Positions 1 through 5,444 of a stretch of 7,779 nt of DNA are shown in pieces. The stretch spans positions 1 through 7,779 of the forward strand of contig JAHILE010000018.1 of NCBI GenBank assembly GCA_018897155.1, written 5' to 3'. The notes under the pieces are model-generated. The model saw only the letters and a list, made by a program, of their open reading frames with translations, made no database searches and was not told where the DNA came from. Positions within the stretch are counted from its first letter, which is position 1. Each line of letters begins with the position of its first letter. A program made the position numbers and the translations under genes. The stretch comes from Nanoarchaeota archaeon (GTDB lineage Archaea; EX4484-52; LFW-46).

Positions 1-281
1 GTCGTAAAGTTGTAGCCAAGCGTGTTGTTTATTCCGTATCCAGTCGCAGTCTTTGAATAGTTGATTGTGTAGCCGGCGCCGTCAAGGGTGACGTTGTTTG
101 CGCCGATTGTAATGCAGGTATCTGAAGAATTGATGGACGTATTCAAAACATAATATTCATTTGCGGTGCTTAATGTAACGCCGCAGGCGGATATGTTGGT
201 TAAGGCATAGCTTGGATTAACTGAGAGAAAGAACATAAAGGATAGTGATATGATTAAAATGATTTTTGGCAACGGTTTCAT
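1..281 (-). CDS. Secreted NosD-like surface protein, N-terminal part (runs off left edge)
   Basis: This reading frame starts at ATG 281 and stays open to base 1 (93 codons), so only the N-terminus is present. Residues 1-26 form a classical signal peptide: MKPLPK, a hydrophobic core (IILIISLSFMFFLSV) and a cleavage site near SYA|LTN. The mature part starts LTNISACGVTLSTANEYY and continues into NNVTLDGAGYTINYSK, followed by GYGINNTLGYNFTT. The NNVTLDGAGYTI motif is typical of right-handed parallel beta-helix (NosD/pectate-lyase-like) repeats in archaeal surface proteins. The same block occurs inside the LamG protein at 3556-5256, and the mature start is shared with the fragment at 1800-2153. 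Many N-x-S/T sequons suggest an N-glycosylated extracellular protein. The frame is continuous upstream with the winged-helix remnant at 282-443, but the signal peptide makes ATG 281 the sensible start. Specific ligand or activity is unknown. Confidence 0.8.
   Translation of the reverse strand, partial: MKPLPKIILIISLSFMFFLSVNPSYALTNISACGVTLSTANEYYVLNTSINSSDTCITIGANNVTLDGAGYTINYSKTATGYGINNTLGYNFT
149..203. repeat. 55-bp perfect direct repeat, copy 1
   Basis: Identical base for base to 1937-1991 (offset 1788). It encodes the start of the mature NosD-type domain (LTNISACGVTLSTANEYY) immediately after the signal peptide. The adjoining signal-peptide sequences are unrelated. Confidence 0.9.
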
Positions 282-443
282 TACAACTACCCCTTTATTT
301 TTGAGCCTATTGTGAGCCCTTTCGGCAAGCACATATACTATACCTCTTCCGGTCAGGCCTAATTTTTTCAGCACTCCTTTGTCAGATAGCTCCTTCAATT
401 CCCGGCTGGCTGCAGATTTTGATATTTCAAGCGCGTATAATTT
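282..443 (-). pseudogene. Remnant of an AlbA_2/GHKL-type protein: C-terminal winged helix only
   Basis: Translated on the minus strand from base 443, the sequence reads KLYALEISKSAASRELKEL, then SDKGVLKKLGLTGRGIVYVL and AERAHNRLKN. It aligns without gaps with the C-terminal winged helix of the AlbA_2 protein at 2150-3553 (TSERTASRELSELVKK ... GITGKGTAYILA). About 17 of 38 positions are identical by eye, including TASREL/AASREL, TGxG and Y-x-LA. An in-frame TAG at 444-446 blocks the frame upstream, and none of the AlbA_2 or ATPase domains are present. No stop separates the remnant from the signal peptide at 281, so its own stop codon has been lost. I read it as the 3' scar of a deleted or replaced AlbA_2-type gene. 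A short expressed extension of the downstream protein is less likely. Confidence 0.65.
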
Positions 444-449
444 CTACGA

Positions 450-466
450 TCTTCGGCACCCGAAGA
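450..466. other. Perfect hairpin downstream of the MNT gene
   Basis: TCTTCGG-CAC-CCGAAGA is a 7-bp perfect stem with a 3-base loop. It lies about 30 bp after the MNT stop codon (497-499) on the minus strand. No T-tract follows it on the minus strand, so it is not a standard intrinsic terminator. It may stabilise the 3' end of the HEPN/MNT transcript or mark a recombination junction. A 10-bp direct repeat (aaccgacatg at 473-482 and 509-518) lies next to it. Confidence 0.4.
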
Positions 467-496
467 GCTTGAAACCGACATGCTTGTAAAGCGGTT

Positions 497-1372
497 TCAT
501 GATTTCGCAACCGACATGCACTTTTTGGCGCAATCCAGCATATCCTTTGCACTCATTTTCTTCCCTTCAAGCAGGCGCAAAATAATGCCTGAAAGCTCTT
601 TTTCGTAGGGCTTTACCTGCATGGCGATATCGTGCTTTGTTTTCGGAACAATTCTTTTCCGCAAAAGGACAAGCCTTCCTGCCTGCAATGCAAGATAAAG
701 CAGCTCGTTTTTAGCCTCGGTTTCATCAATTTTCAGCAATGAATATATTCTTTCCTCAAGCGTTTCACAGTACTTTATTTTTTCCTGGATAAGCTCCTGC
801 GAAAATATCGGAAGAGGGCTTTCAAGAAATCTCACGGCGTATTCCCTGTCGTAGATTATCTTTCCAAAAACAAGAGCGGAAATTATAAAGTCGTCGCCTT
901 TTACGTATTTTTCAGTAAGCTCTTTTTCCGAAACCGAAACAATGTTCGCATTCTCGACAAAGGGGATTTTTTCTTTTTTCCCGCCGACTACCAGAAAATC
1001 AAGATCGCTTGTTTTTCTCATTTTTTGCATGGCGGCAGAGCCCACCAACATAACTGATTCGGGGCTCGCCTCAAAGCGGATTTTGTCCGCAATGGACAAT
1101 ATTCTTCTTCCGATGCCGCTTTCCTGCGATTCAAGAAAATCCGCATCAAAGAGAAGCTTCAGCCTTTTGCAGAATATATTGGAAAAATCCAGCTTGTATT
1201 TCTTTCCGGATTCCGAAAGAATTCCGGAGTTTACCAATTTACCCATCACCTTATATGTCCAGTTCCGTGAAATATCCGTTTTTTCGCTGATTTCGGCTAT
1301 TGAAAAATACTCAAACGGGTTTTCATAAAAATTCCTCAGAATTTTTATTTCAGACTCTTTTTCAAGTATCAT
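497..1372 (-). CDS. MNT-type nucleotidyltransferase with N-terminal winged helix (predicted antitoxin)
   Basis: A 291-residue protein with three parts. Residues about 5-62 form a winged helix (SIAEISEKTDISRNWTYKVM, then LVNSGILSE, typical helix-turn-helix then wing). Residues about 100-180 form a minimal nucleotidyltransferase domain with the signature G111-S112 followed by D123-L-D125 (VGSAAM...SDLDFLVV), the G[SG]x(9-13)DxD motif that binds the metal-NTP. Residues about 195-290 are helical and resemble the helical bundle that follows such domains. I cannot place a third catalytic acid with confidence; NIVSVSEKEL, where it would be expected, has serines. The start overlaps the stop of the HEPN gene by 4 bp (ATGA) and is preceded by GAGG 9 nt upstream, so the two are translationally coupled. 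In characterised HEPN/MNT systems the MNT protein neutralises the HEPN toxin by adding AMP to a tyrosine; here that role is inferred from context. The winged helix suggests it also represses its own promoter. Confidence 0.85.
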   Translation of the reverse strand: MILEKESEIKILRNFYENPFEYFSIAEISEKTDISRNWTYKVMGKLVNSGILSESGKKYKLDFSNIFCKRLKLLFDADFLESQESGIGRRILSIADKIRFEASPESVMLVGSAAMQKMRKTSDLDFLVVGGKKEKIPFVENANIVSVSEKELTEKYVKGDDFIISALVFGKIIYDREYAVRFLESPLPIFSQELIQEKIKYCETLEERIYSLLKIDETEAKNELLYLALQAGRLVLLRKRIVPKTKHDIAMQVKPYEKELSGIILRLLEGKKMSAKDMLDCAKKCMSVAKS

Positions 1373-1779
1373 TTTAAGACGCCTCTTTTTACTAATGCTT
1401 CTCTTGCTTCTGCCCTTAGCTCCTCAATTTCTTTTAAAAATTTCAGCACATCTGCCTTAGTATAGCTTTTCGGTATGGAAGTGTACGGATGAAAGCCTGC
1501 GGCAAGCCTGTATTTTGAGAGCCGCCCGAATGTTTTCGAGTAGTCTTTTTTGAGCGTTCCAAGGATAAAATAGTCCTTCAATATGTAGCTTTTTTCCTTA
1601 TGGTCTTTCAGGTAAATGCCGTTTATTCCGGTTTTCAATGAATTCACAACATTTTCTGCAGCAATCCAGACGAAGTACAATGCCTCGTCAATCTTGTCTT
1701 CTTCCATGAACCTTTTTGCCTCATTCAACTGCTCTTCTGTTTTGCCCCAGTTTTGCTTTATTCCTTCATTAGTTACCAT
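1369..1779 (-). CDS. HEPN-domain protein (predicted RNase toxin of a HEPN/MNT pair)
   Basis: A 136-residue, almost wholly helical protein of usual HEPN length. The first helix pair (EEQLNEAKRFMEEDKIDEAL, then YFVWIAAENVVNSLK) is the family's typical A-x-x-A/E pattern. Near the C-terminus R91-LAAGF-H97-P-Y99 matches the HEPN RNase motif R-x(4-6)-H. The tyrosine two residues after the histidine corresponds to the residue that MNT partners modify with AMP in HepT-type toxins. It starts at ATG 1779 with GTGA six bases upstream (1786-1789) and overlaps the downstream MNT gene by ATGA. It has its own TATA box, so it does not need read-through from the AlbA_2 gene. Known members cleave RNA in the cytoplasm; that activity is inferred. 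The residue after the arginine is leucine rather than the usual polar residue, so catalytic strength is uncertain. Confidence 0.83.
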   Translation of the reverse strand: MVTNEGIKQNWGKTEEQLNEAKRFMEEDKIDEALYFVWIAAENVVNSLKTGINGIYLKDHKEKSYILKDYFILGTLKKDYSKTFGRLSKYRLAAGFHPYTSIPKSYTKADVLKFLKEIEELRAEAREALVKRGVLK

Positions 1780-1785
1780 TTTAAT

Positions 1786-1789
1786 TCAC
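1786..1789 (-). promoter_or_regulatory. Ribosome-binding site of the HEPN gene
   Basis: Minus-strand GTGA lies 6 bases before ATG 1779 and matches the archaeal anti-Shine-Dalgarno core. It supports ATG 1779 as the start. Confidence 0.5.
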
Positions 1790-1797
1790 TATTTGTT

Positions 1798-1807
1798 AAC
1801 TATAGTT
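1798..1807. promoter_or_regulatory. Palindrome at the predicted start of HEPN/MNT transcription (possible operator)
   Basis: AACTATAGTT is a perfect 10-bp palindrome. It sits about 25 bp downstream of the HEPN TATA box, where transcription should begin. Two shorter palindromes flank it (GTTAAC at 1795-1800 and GTATAC nearby at 1816-1821). The position suits repression by a DNA-binding antitoxin, and the MNT partner has a winged helix. The functional role is inferred. Confidence 0.35.
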
Positions 1808-1826
1808 CATATTTTGTATACCGTAG

Positions 1827-1834
1827 TTTATAAA
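1827..1834 (-). promoter_or_regulatory. TATA box of the HEPN/MNT operon
   Basis: Minus-strand TTTATAAA is a near-ideal archaeal TATA box. From its centre at about 1830, transcription would start near 1805, giving a leader of about 26 nt before the HEPN ATG at 1779. It lies inside the tail of the truncated surface-protein frame (1800-2153), so that frame's 3' end is also promoter DNA. Confidence 0.6.
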
Positions 1835-1936
1835 GGTAATCTACCCGCAAGCATACTATTTGTCTGGTTTCCCTCGCCAAATTCTCCGCTCCAATCATAA
1901 GACAAATTCCTGAAAAGTTGATTGACGTATTTAATC

Positions 1937-1991
1937 CATAATATTCATTTGCGGTGCTTAATGTAACGCCGCAGGCGGATATGTTGGTTAA
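1937..1991. repeat. 55-bp perfect direct repeat, copy 2
   Basis: Identical to 149-203, including all third codon positions. It lies in the truncated surface-protein fragment and ends at the predicted signal-peptide cleavage site. Confidence 0.9.
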
Positions 1992-2149
1992 CGCATGCGC
2001 CGGCTGGACAGAGAAAAGAACCATAATAAATAATGCGGCGGCGGCTATTGGCCGAACTTGTATTCCTTTTATGAATTTTGAGATAAAGAGCAGGAGGGCT
2101 GATGCTAAGCTTAACCGGAATTTTGATTGTAATTTTCTGCCCATATAAT

Positions 2150-3553
2150 TCACATTTGGCGCCTTTTTGGCGCCTTTTTGGCGCCTTTGGCGGCTAAAAT
2201 ATATGCCGTCCCTTTTCCGGTAATGCCTATCTGGCGGAATACTGATTTTTTGACTAATTCCGATAGCTCTCTTGAGGCAGTTCTTTCAGAAGTATTGCAA
2301 ACCTGTTGATATTCTTTGTTTGTAATTCTTTTGCTCTCTTTTGCATATAAAACCGCTTTTATCTGCCGCTCATTCATGCCCATATCTCTCAGGTATTCCT
2401 CGGTGTAAATGTCCTTTCTAAAAATTGCAGAAAGTCCGCCGGAAATCTCCCTGAATTCGAGAAATATTTCTCTCTTTTTGCAAAGCTCAAGCATTCTTGT
2501 AGTGCCGCTGCCATATTTCTCGATAAGCTCTGCATCGTAGAATATCTGGGCAATAACCCTGTTTCTTGGAATCGACTTATGATTCTCTTTATATAAATCT
2601 CCTATGCTGAGTGCCGGAGGAAGTCTTCCGGGATTCCATATTTCGATTCTATCGTCATAAATCTCTATCTGTATCTCGCTTGGCGCGGTATAATCGCGAT
2701 GAACTATTGCATTAATAATGCCTTCACGCATGGCTTGCAGCGGATACTCCCAAATTTCTTCTCTTCTCGGTCTTCCTGTAATTTCAAACCTGACGCTTGT
2801 ATGTTTTTTGATAAAATCCATTGCCTCCTCTACCTGCGCAATCAAATCTCCCTCAATCATTTTGTCATCCAGGATGTTCAGCTTTGAAACTTTGAATCTC
2901 CCGCAATGAATTTTTGCCTGCAAAACAAATCTTTGCGGCTCTTCCCCAAAAAGCAAAATGACTGCCCAAGTTGGTTTTCCTTCTTTAATCAAATCCAGTT
3001 TTTCGAGAACTTGTAAAGGTTTCTCTGCAATTTTCCTTCTCCCTGCTTCGTTCGCTAATCTGATGTAATTTTTAACTTTTTCTATGTCTATATTTTCGAT
3101 TTTTGCTTCTCTTGCCGGATAAGAATCCCACGAAGAGCCAATCGTTTGCAGGTGCATTTCAGAAATTTCTTTCGGTGTCAGTTTTTTGTTTCCGTTCCCG
3201 ACCCTTAAATAACAGACCCCTTTATAGGAAACCGGCTTTAGTGGAGGCTCGGTGATTTTAATTAAAACTATTGTTTTTCCATGAACTTCGTGTTTTTCTA
3301 TTTCAGGAATCACTATTGGCTCTGTAGCCTGAGAGATTTCATTTACCCAGCTTTTCAGGCTTTCCTTACCAACCGAAATGCCCTTTATTTCTCGTTTATC
3401 GTTCACTCCGATAAATATTGTCCCGCCACGAGCGTTTGCAAATGCTGACGTTGTTTCGAGCACATCTTTATCAAAACTTTCTTCGAGCTCCACGGTTTCA
3501 CTTTCTCCATTCCCGATTATTTTTAACATTTCCTTTTCATCCATAAATATCAT
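2150..3553 (-). CDS. AlbA_2 (Schlafen-type) / GHKL-ATPase / winged-helix protein
   Basis: A 467-residue protein of the COG2865-like family (predicted transcriptional regulator/ATP-binding protein). Residues about 15-135 form the AlbA_2 domain: ESETVELEESF, then SAFANARGGTIFIGVND and the usual REIKGI. Residues about 265-380 form the GHKL-type ATPase: N-box REGIINAIVHRDY (N281, H285), then YDDRIEIWNPGRLPP and EKYGSGTTRM (G347, G349). Residues about 395-455 form a winged helix (TNKEYQQVCNTSERTASREL, wing at GITGKGTAYILA), followed by a basic tail encoded by an 11-bp tandem repeat. Length and domain order are those of an intact member. ATG 3553 lies 2 nt after the stop of the LamG gene with no clear ribosome-binding site; ATG 3544 is a possible alternative. 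No TATA box is visible directly upstream, so it is probably co-transcribed with the LamG gene. Family roles include transcription control, and AlbA_2 proteins also appear near defence genes; the substrate here is unknown. Confidence 0.88.
   Translation of the reverse strand: MIFMDEKEMLKIIGNGESETVELEESFDKDVLETTSAFANARGGTIFIGVNDKREIKGISVGKESLKSWVNEISQATEPIVIPEIEKHEVHGKTIVLIKITEPPLKPVSYKGVCYLRVGNGNKKLTPKEISEMHLQTIGSSWDSYPAREAKIENIDIEKVKNYIRLANEAGRRKIAEKPLQVLEKLDLIKEGKPTWAVILLFGEEPQRFVLQAKIHCGRFKVSKLNILDDKMIEGDLIAQVEEAMDFIKKHTSVRFEITGRPRREEIWEYPLQAMREGIINAIVHRDYTAPSEIQIEIYDDRIEIWNPGRLPPALSIGDLYKENHKSIPRNRVIAQIFYDAELIEKYGSGTTRMLELCKKREIFLEFREISGGLSAIFRKDIYTEEYLRDMGMNERQIKAVLYAKESKRITNKEYQQVCNTSERTASRELSELVKKSVFRQIGITGKGTAYILAAKGAKKAPKRRQM
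2158..2188. repeat. 11-bp tandem repeat GGCGCCTTTTT at the AlbA_2 gene's 3' end
   Basis: Two full units (2158-2168, 2169-2179) and a 9-bp partial unit (2180-2188). On the minus strand they encode the lysine-rich C-terminus KGAKKAPKRRQM. Eleven is not a multiple of three, so unit gain or loss would change the reading frame at the very end of the gene, immediately before the GTGA overlap with the next frame. Confidence 0.85.
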
Positions 3554-3555
3554 CT

Positions 3556-5256
3556 TTATAGAAATATTTCGTCAAACCCGCACCCTCCGCCGAACTTCCC
3601 GTCAACAGTGCAGTTCACGCCGCCATACTGGGTTCCGTCGTTTCCATATCCTGATGAATCCTGCGTACTGTTCGCGATGTTGTTTGAATTGCCGGACAAC
3701 TCGAGCCAGACGCCGTATCCGCTTGAGCCAAAGGTTGTGATGGTGTTGTTTGAGACGTTGTTTGAATTGCTGGACGATTGGAGCCGGACGCCGTATCCGA
3801 ATAAGCCCGATGTTATTATAGTATTATTTTGTATTGTTCCGTTTGAAGCGCCATAGAAATAAATCGCGTAAGAGCTTAAAGGCGTTGAATTCCCCTGCAA
3901 AATATTCGCATTCTTTATTGTTGTGAAGTTGTAGCCCAACTGGTTGTCTATTGCATACCCCGCCGCAGTCTTTGAATAATTGATTGTATAACCGGCGCCG
4001 TCAAGGGTGACGTTATTCTCCTTGATTGTGAAGCACGTCCCTGCGGATGAGACATTCTGCATTAATATGTAACTTCCTCCGGCACGTGTCAGGTTCTGAC
4101 AAGCATATATGCCATAAGGCGGATTAGCGTCAATTACAACCTGTTTTGTTGCGGTCTGATTCACATTTCCCGCCAAATCCTGTGCGTATGCTGTGTAGTT
4201 GTAGATGCCGTCCGGCGTGTTGGTAAAGTTGTGGTATAATCTGTAAACTCCGGCGTTGTAGGATGCGTTGATTTCTTCTGGCGACAAAGCGCGGTTCCAG
4301 ATTTTGACTTCATCAACATTGCCGCTGAAATTTCGCTTCAAATCAAATCGGTTTCCGATAAAAAGCGGATTGGAATCTTTTCTGAGGATGCCAGTCACGT
4401 TTTTAGTATCGCTTAAGTTGCCATCCAAATATAATTTAAAGTCAGTACCATTGTAAGTAATTGCAGTATGGTGCCAAGCATCTTTTGAAATGCTCATTTG
4501 ACTAGTTGCGATACCTTCGGTAGCGTTGGCAATATCTGCCTGCAAATTGCCAGTTAAGGTTATTTGAAATAAAAACGATCCATTGCTTGACGAATTCCAG
4601 TTCGAGACAAAGTATCCTTGTGGTATGCCGGTTGGCGGATAAATCCATGCCTCAACAGTAATATAATCCGGCTCAAGCGAAGCGCTATATGGAACCACAA
4701 CATAATCGTCCACACCGTCAAAATCAAGCGCATTGCCAAATTTTCCAGTTGTATTTGTTGGGCAGTTTGAGCCGACGCACGTCCCGTTGTTTCCGTATGC
4801 TGACCAGTCGCGGAACTTAGTTGAGTTTTCTCCGGATTCATTGTTGAATCTCCACCAGCCAACCAAACCCCTATCAAAATCAATAAATGCGGTCACATTA
4901 CCTGCATCGGATATTGAAGTATTCACATATGTCCAAGTTCTGCTGACGAAAGAATTATTTGCGTCTGTCGGGGAATAAAATGTTATGGCTGGGACTGCAA
5001 AAGCGAAATACGCAAAAAACACCAAGAACACTGCAGCAAAAAATAAAGATACATGGATTTGCGGCCTTGAATACGATTTTTTTATGCAATTTCTGAAATA
5101 TTTGTTGTATCCGCATGCTTTGCTAAAGATATTTATAATTTTGTGATTCCGAAGGGTGTTAGTTTTCAACGCAAAGCCTGCCTGAAATAAAAAAATGAGA
5201 GCGCTAAGAAATGACAAAACAAGAATAAGATTAGAGCAAATGCTAAAATCACGCAT
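3556..5256 (-). CDS. Secreted LamG + NosD-like beta-helix surface protein, C-terminally truncated
   Basis: A start at ATG 5256 (GTG 5265 is the alternative) gives 566 residues; positions here count from GTG 5265. There are two hydrophobic segments (12-32 and 72-90). The second ends FAYFAFA|VPAITFYSP, a good signal-peptide or anchor boundary, so the first 70 residues may be an unusual extension. Residues about 133-340 form a concanavalin-like LamG domain: GLVGWWRFNNESG, DFDGVDDYVVVP, AWIYP, AWHHTAITYNGT, LYLDGNL, FIGNR, VDEVKIWNRALSPEEI. A short Ig-like/linker stretch (YNYTAYAQDLAGN) follows, then NosD-like beta-helix turns from about 385 to 532 (NNVTLDGAGYTINYSKT, and repeats with SNSNNVSNNTI). 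From about 534 it resembles the start of a second LamG domain (DSSGYGNDGT..., GKFGGGCGFD) but ends EIFL-stop. Probably an N-glycosylated cell-surface adhesin; ligand unknown. Confidence 0.85.
   Translation of the reverse strand: MRDFSICSNLILVLSFLSALIFLFQAGFALKTNTLRNHKIINIFSKACGYNKYFRNCIKKSYSRPQIHVSLFFAAVFLVFFAYFAFAVPAITFYSPTDANNSFVSRTWTYVNTSISDAGNVTAFIDFDRGLVGWWRFNNESGENSTKFRDWSAYGNNGTCVGSNCPTNTTGKFGNALDFDGVDDYVVVPYSASLEPDYITVEAWIYPPTGIPQGYFVSNWNSSSNGSFLFQITLTGNLQADIANATEGIATSQMSISKDAWHHTAITYNGTDFKLYLDGNLSDTKNVTGILRKDSNPLFIGNRFDLKRNFSGNVDEVKIWNRALSPEEINASYNAGVYRLYHNFTNTPDGIYNYTAYAQDLAGNVNQTATKQVVIDANPPYGIYACQNLTRAGGSYILMQNVSSAGTCFTIKENNVTLDGAGYTINYSKTAAGYAIDNQLGYNFTTIKNANILQGNSTPLSSYAIYFYGASNGTIQNNTIITSGLFGYGVRLQSSSNSNNVSNNTITTFGSSGYGVWLELSGNSNNIANSTQDSSGYGNDGTQYGGVNCTVDGKFGGGCGFDEIFL
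3679..3799 (-). repeat. 78-bp-period beta-helix repeat within the LamG/NosD gene
   Basis: A 43-bp block at 3679-3721 recurs with a few substitutions at 3757-3799. The period of 78 bp (26 residues) matches successive beta-helix turns (GYGVRLQSSSNSNNVSNNT and GYGVWLELSGNSNNIANST). It is internal to the coding sequence. Confidence 0.8.
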
Positions 5257-5292
5257 CAACAGCACCAGATAACATATATTTTCTCACGATTC

Positions 5293-5300
5293 TATATATA
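5293..5300 (-). promoter_or_regulatory. TATA box of the LamG gene
   Basis: Minus-strand TATATATA (context AAGTATATATAGAA) would place transcription start near 5271, 15 bp before ATG 5256. This gives a very short leader, common in archaea. It probably also drives the AlbA_2 gene downstream. Confidence 0.5.
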
Positions 5301-5370
5301 CTTGTAGCGATTTTTTATTGCATTGCAGTAAAAAAGCTTGAAAATAATTCAGATTTTCATGATTTTTTGT

Positions 5371-5383
5371 GTTTACCGTAAAC
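5371..5383. promoter_or_regulatory. Palindromic operator-like site 1 (GTTTAC-C-GTAAAC)
   Basis: A perfect 6+1+6 palindrome, the most upstream of three related sites. It lies about 45 bp before the plus-strand TATA box and about 75 bp from the minus-strand TATA box, so it could serve either divergent promoter. Confidence 0.6.
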
Positions 5384-5398
5384 GACGGAGAAATTTTT

Positions 5399-5411
5399 GT
5401 TTACTGTCAAC
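5399..5411. promoter_or_regulatory. Palindromic operator-like site 2 (GTTTAC-T-GTCAAC)
   Basis: Same pattern with one mismatch; outer bases T and A extend it to 15 bp (5398-5412). It ends 5 bp before the plus-strand TATA box, where TFB contacts DNA. A bound protein there could block or aid initiation. Confidence 0.55.
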
Positions 5412-5416
5412 ACACA

Positions 5417-5425
5417 CATATAAAG
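5417..5425 (+). promoter_or_regulatory. TATA box of the plus-strand gene
   Basis: CATATAAAG is an archaeal TATA-type element. Expected transcription start is near 5446, just after palindrome 3. It sits between palindromes 2 and 3. Confidence 0.5.
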
Positions 5426-5431
5426 ATGTTT

Positions 5432-5444
5432 GTTTATCATAAAC
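5432..5444. promoter_or_regulatory. Palindromic operator-like site 3 (GTTTAT-C-ATAAAC)
   Basis: A perfect palindrome, extended to 15 bp (TGTTTATCATAAACA, 5431-5445). It lies between the plus-strand TATA box and the predicted transcription start, a classic repressor position in archaea. Centre spacings within the cluster are 28 and 33 bp. Confidence 0.62.

Larger units (their letters stand above)
1800..2153 (-). pseudogene. Truncated NosD-like surface protein (signal peptide plus mature start)
   Basis: The frame opens with GTG 2153, overlapping the AlbA_2 stop as GTGA; ATG 2144 is an alternative start. It has two hydrophobic stretches: LSLASALLLFISKFI near residues 14-28, then PIAAAALFIMVLFSV and a cleavage site at AHA|LTN (about residue 54). 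The mature start LTNISACGVTLSTANEYY is identical to that of the protein at 1-281, and similarity continues to NTSIN-S. It then breaks down (GICLMIGAENLA...) where the intact copy has TCITIGANNVTLDGAG, and stops at TAG 1800-1802. The final about 25 codons overlap the HEPN/MNT promoter. I read it as a gene cut short when the toxin-antitoxin pair was acquired. A short secreted peptide could still be made. Confidence 0.65.

Noticed and set aside
942-1328. Plus-strand open frame of 128 codons antisense to the MNT gene
   Set aside because: It is the shadow of a strongly supported coding frame and shows no domain or promoter of its own.
1616-1900. Plus-strand frame antisense to the HEPN gene and its promoter
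   Set aside because: It overlaps a well-supported HEPN gene and has no recognisable domain or start signals.
2158-2188. GGCGCC-TTTTT-GGCGCC-TTTTT as a rho-independent terminator on the plus strand
   Set aside because: No plus-strand gene ends here, and on the minus strand the tract is A-rich; it is better explained as a coding tandem repeat.
3679-3799. Repeats resembling a CRISPR array
   Set aside because: Only two copies, in frame with a beta-helix protein repeat and without distinct spacers.
4560-4883. Minus-strand frame in another phase within the LamG domain
   Set aside because: The LamG frame at the same place has clear domain motifs; this one is low-complexity.
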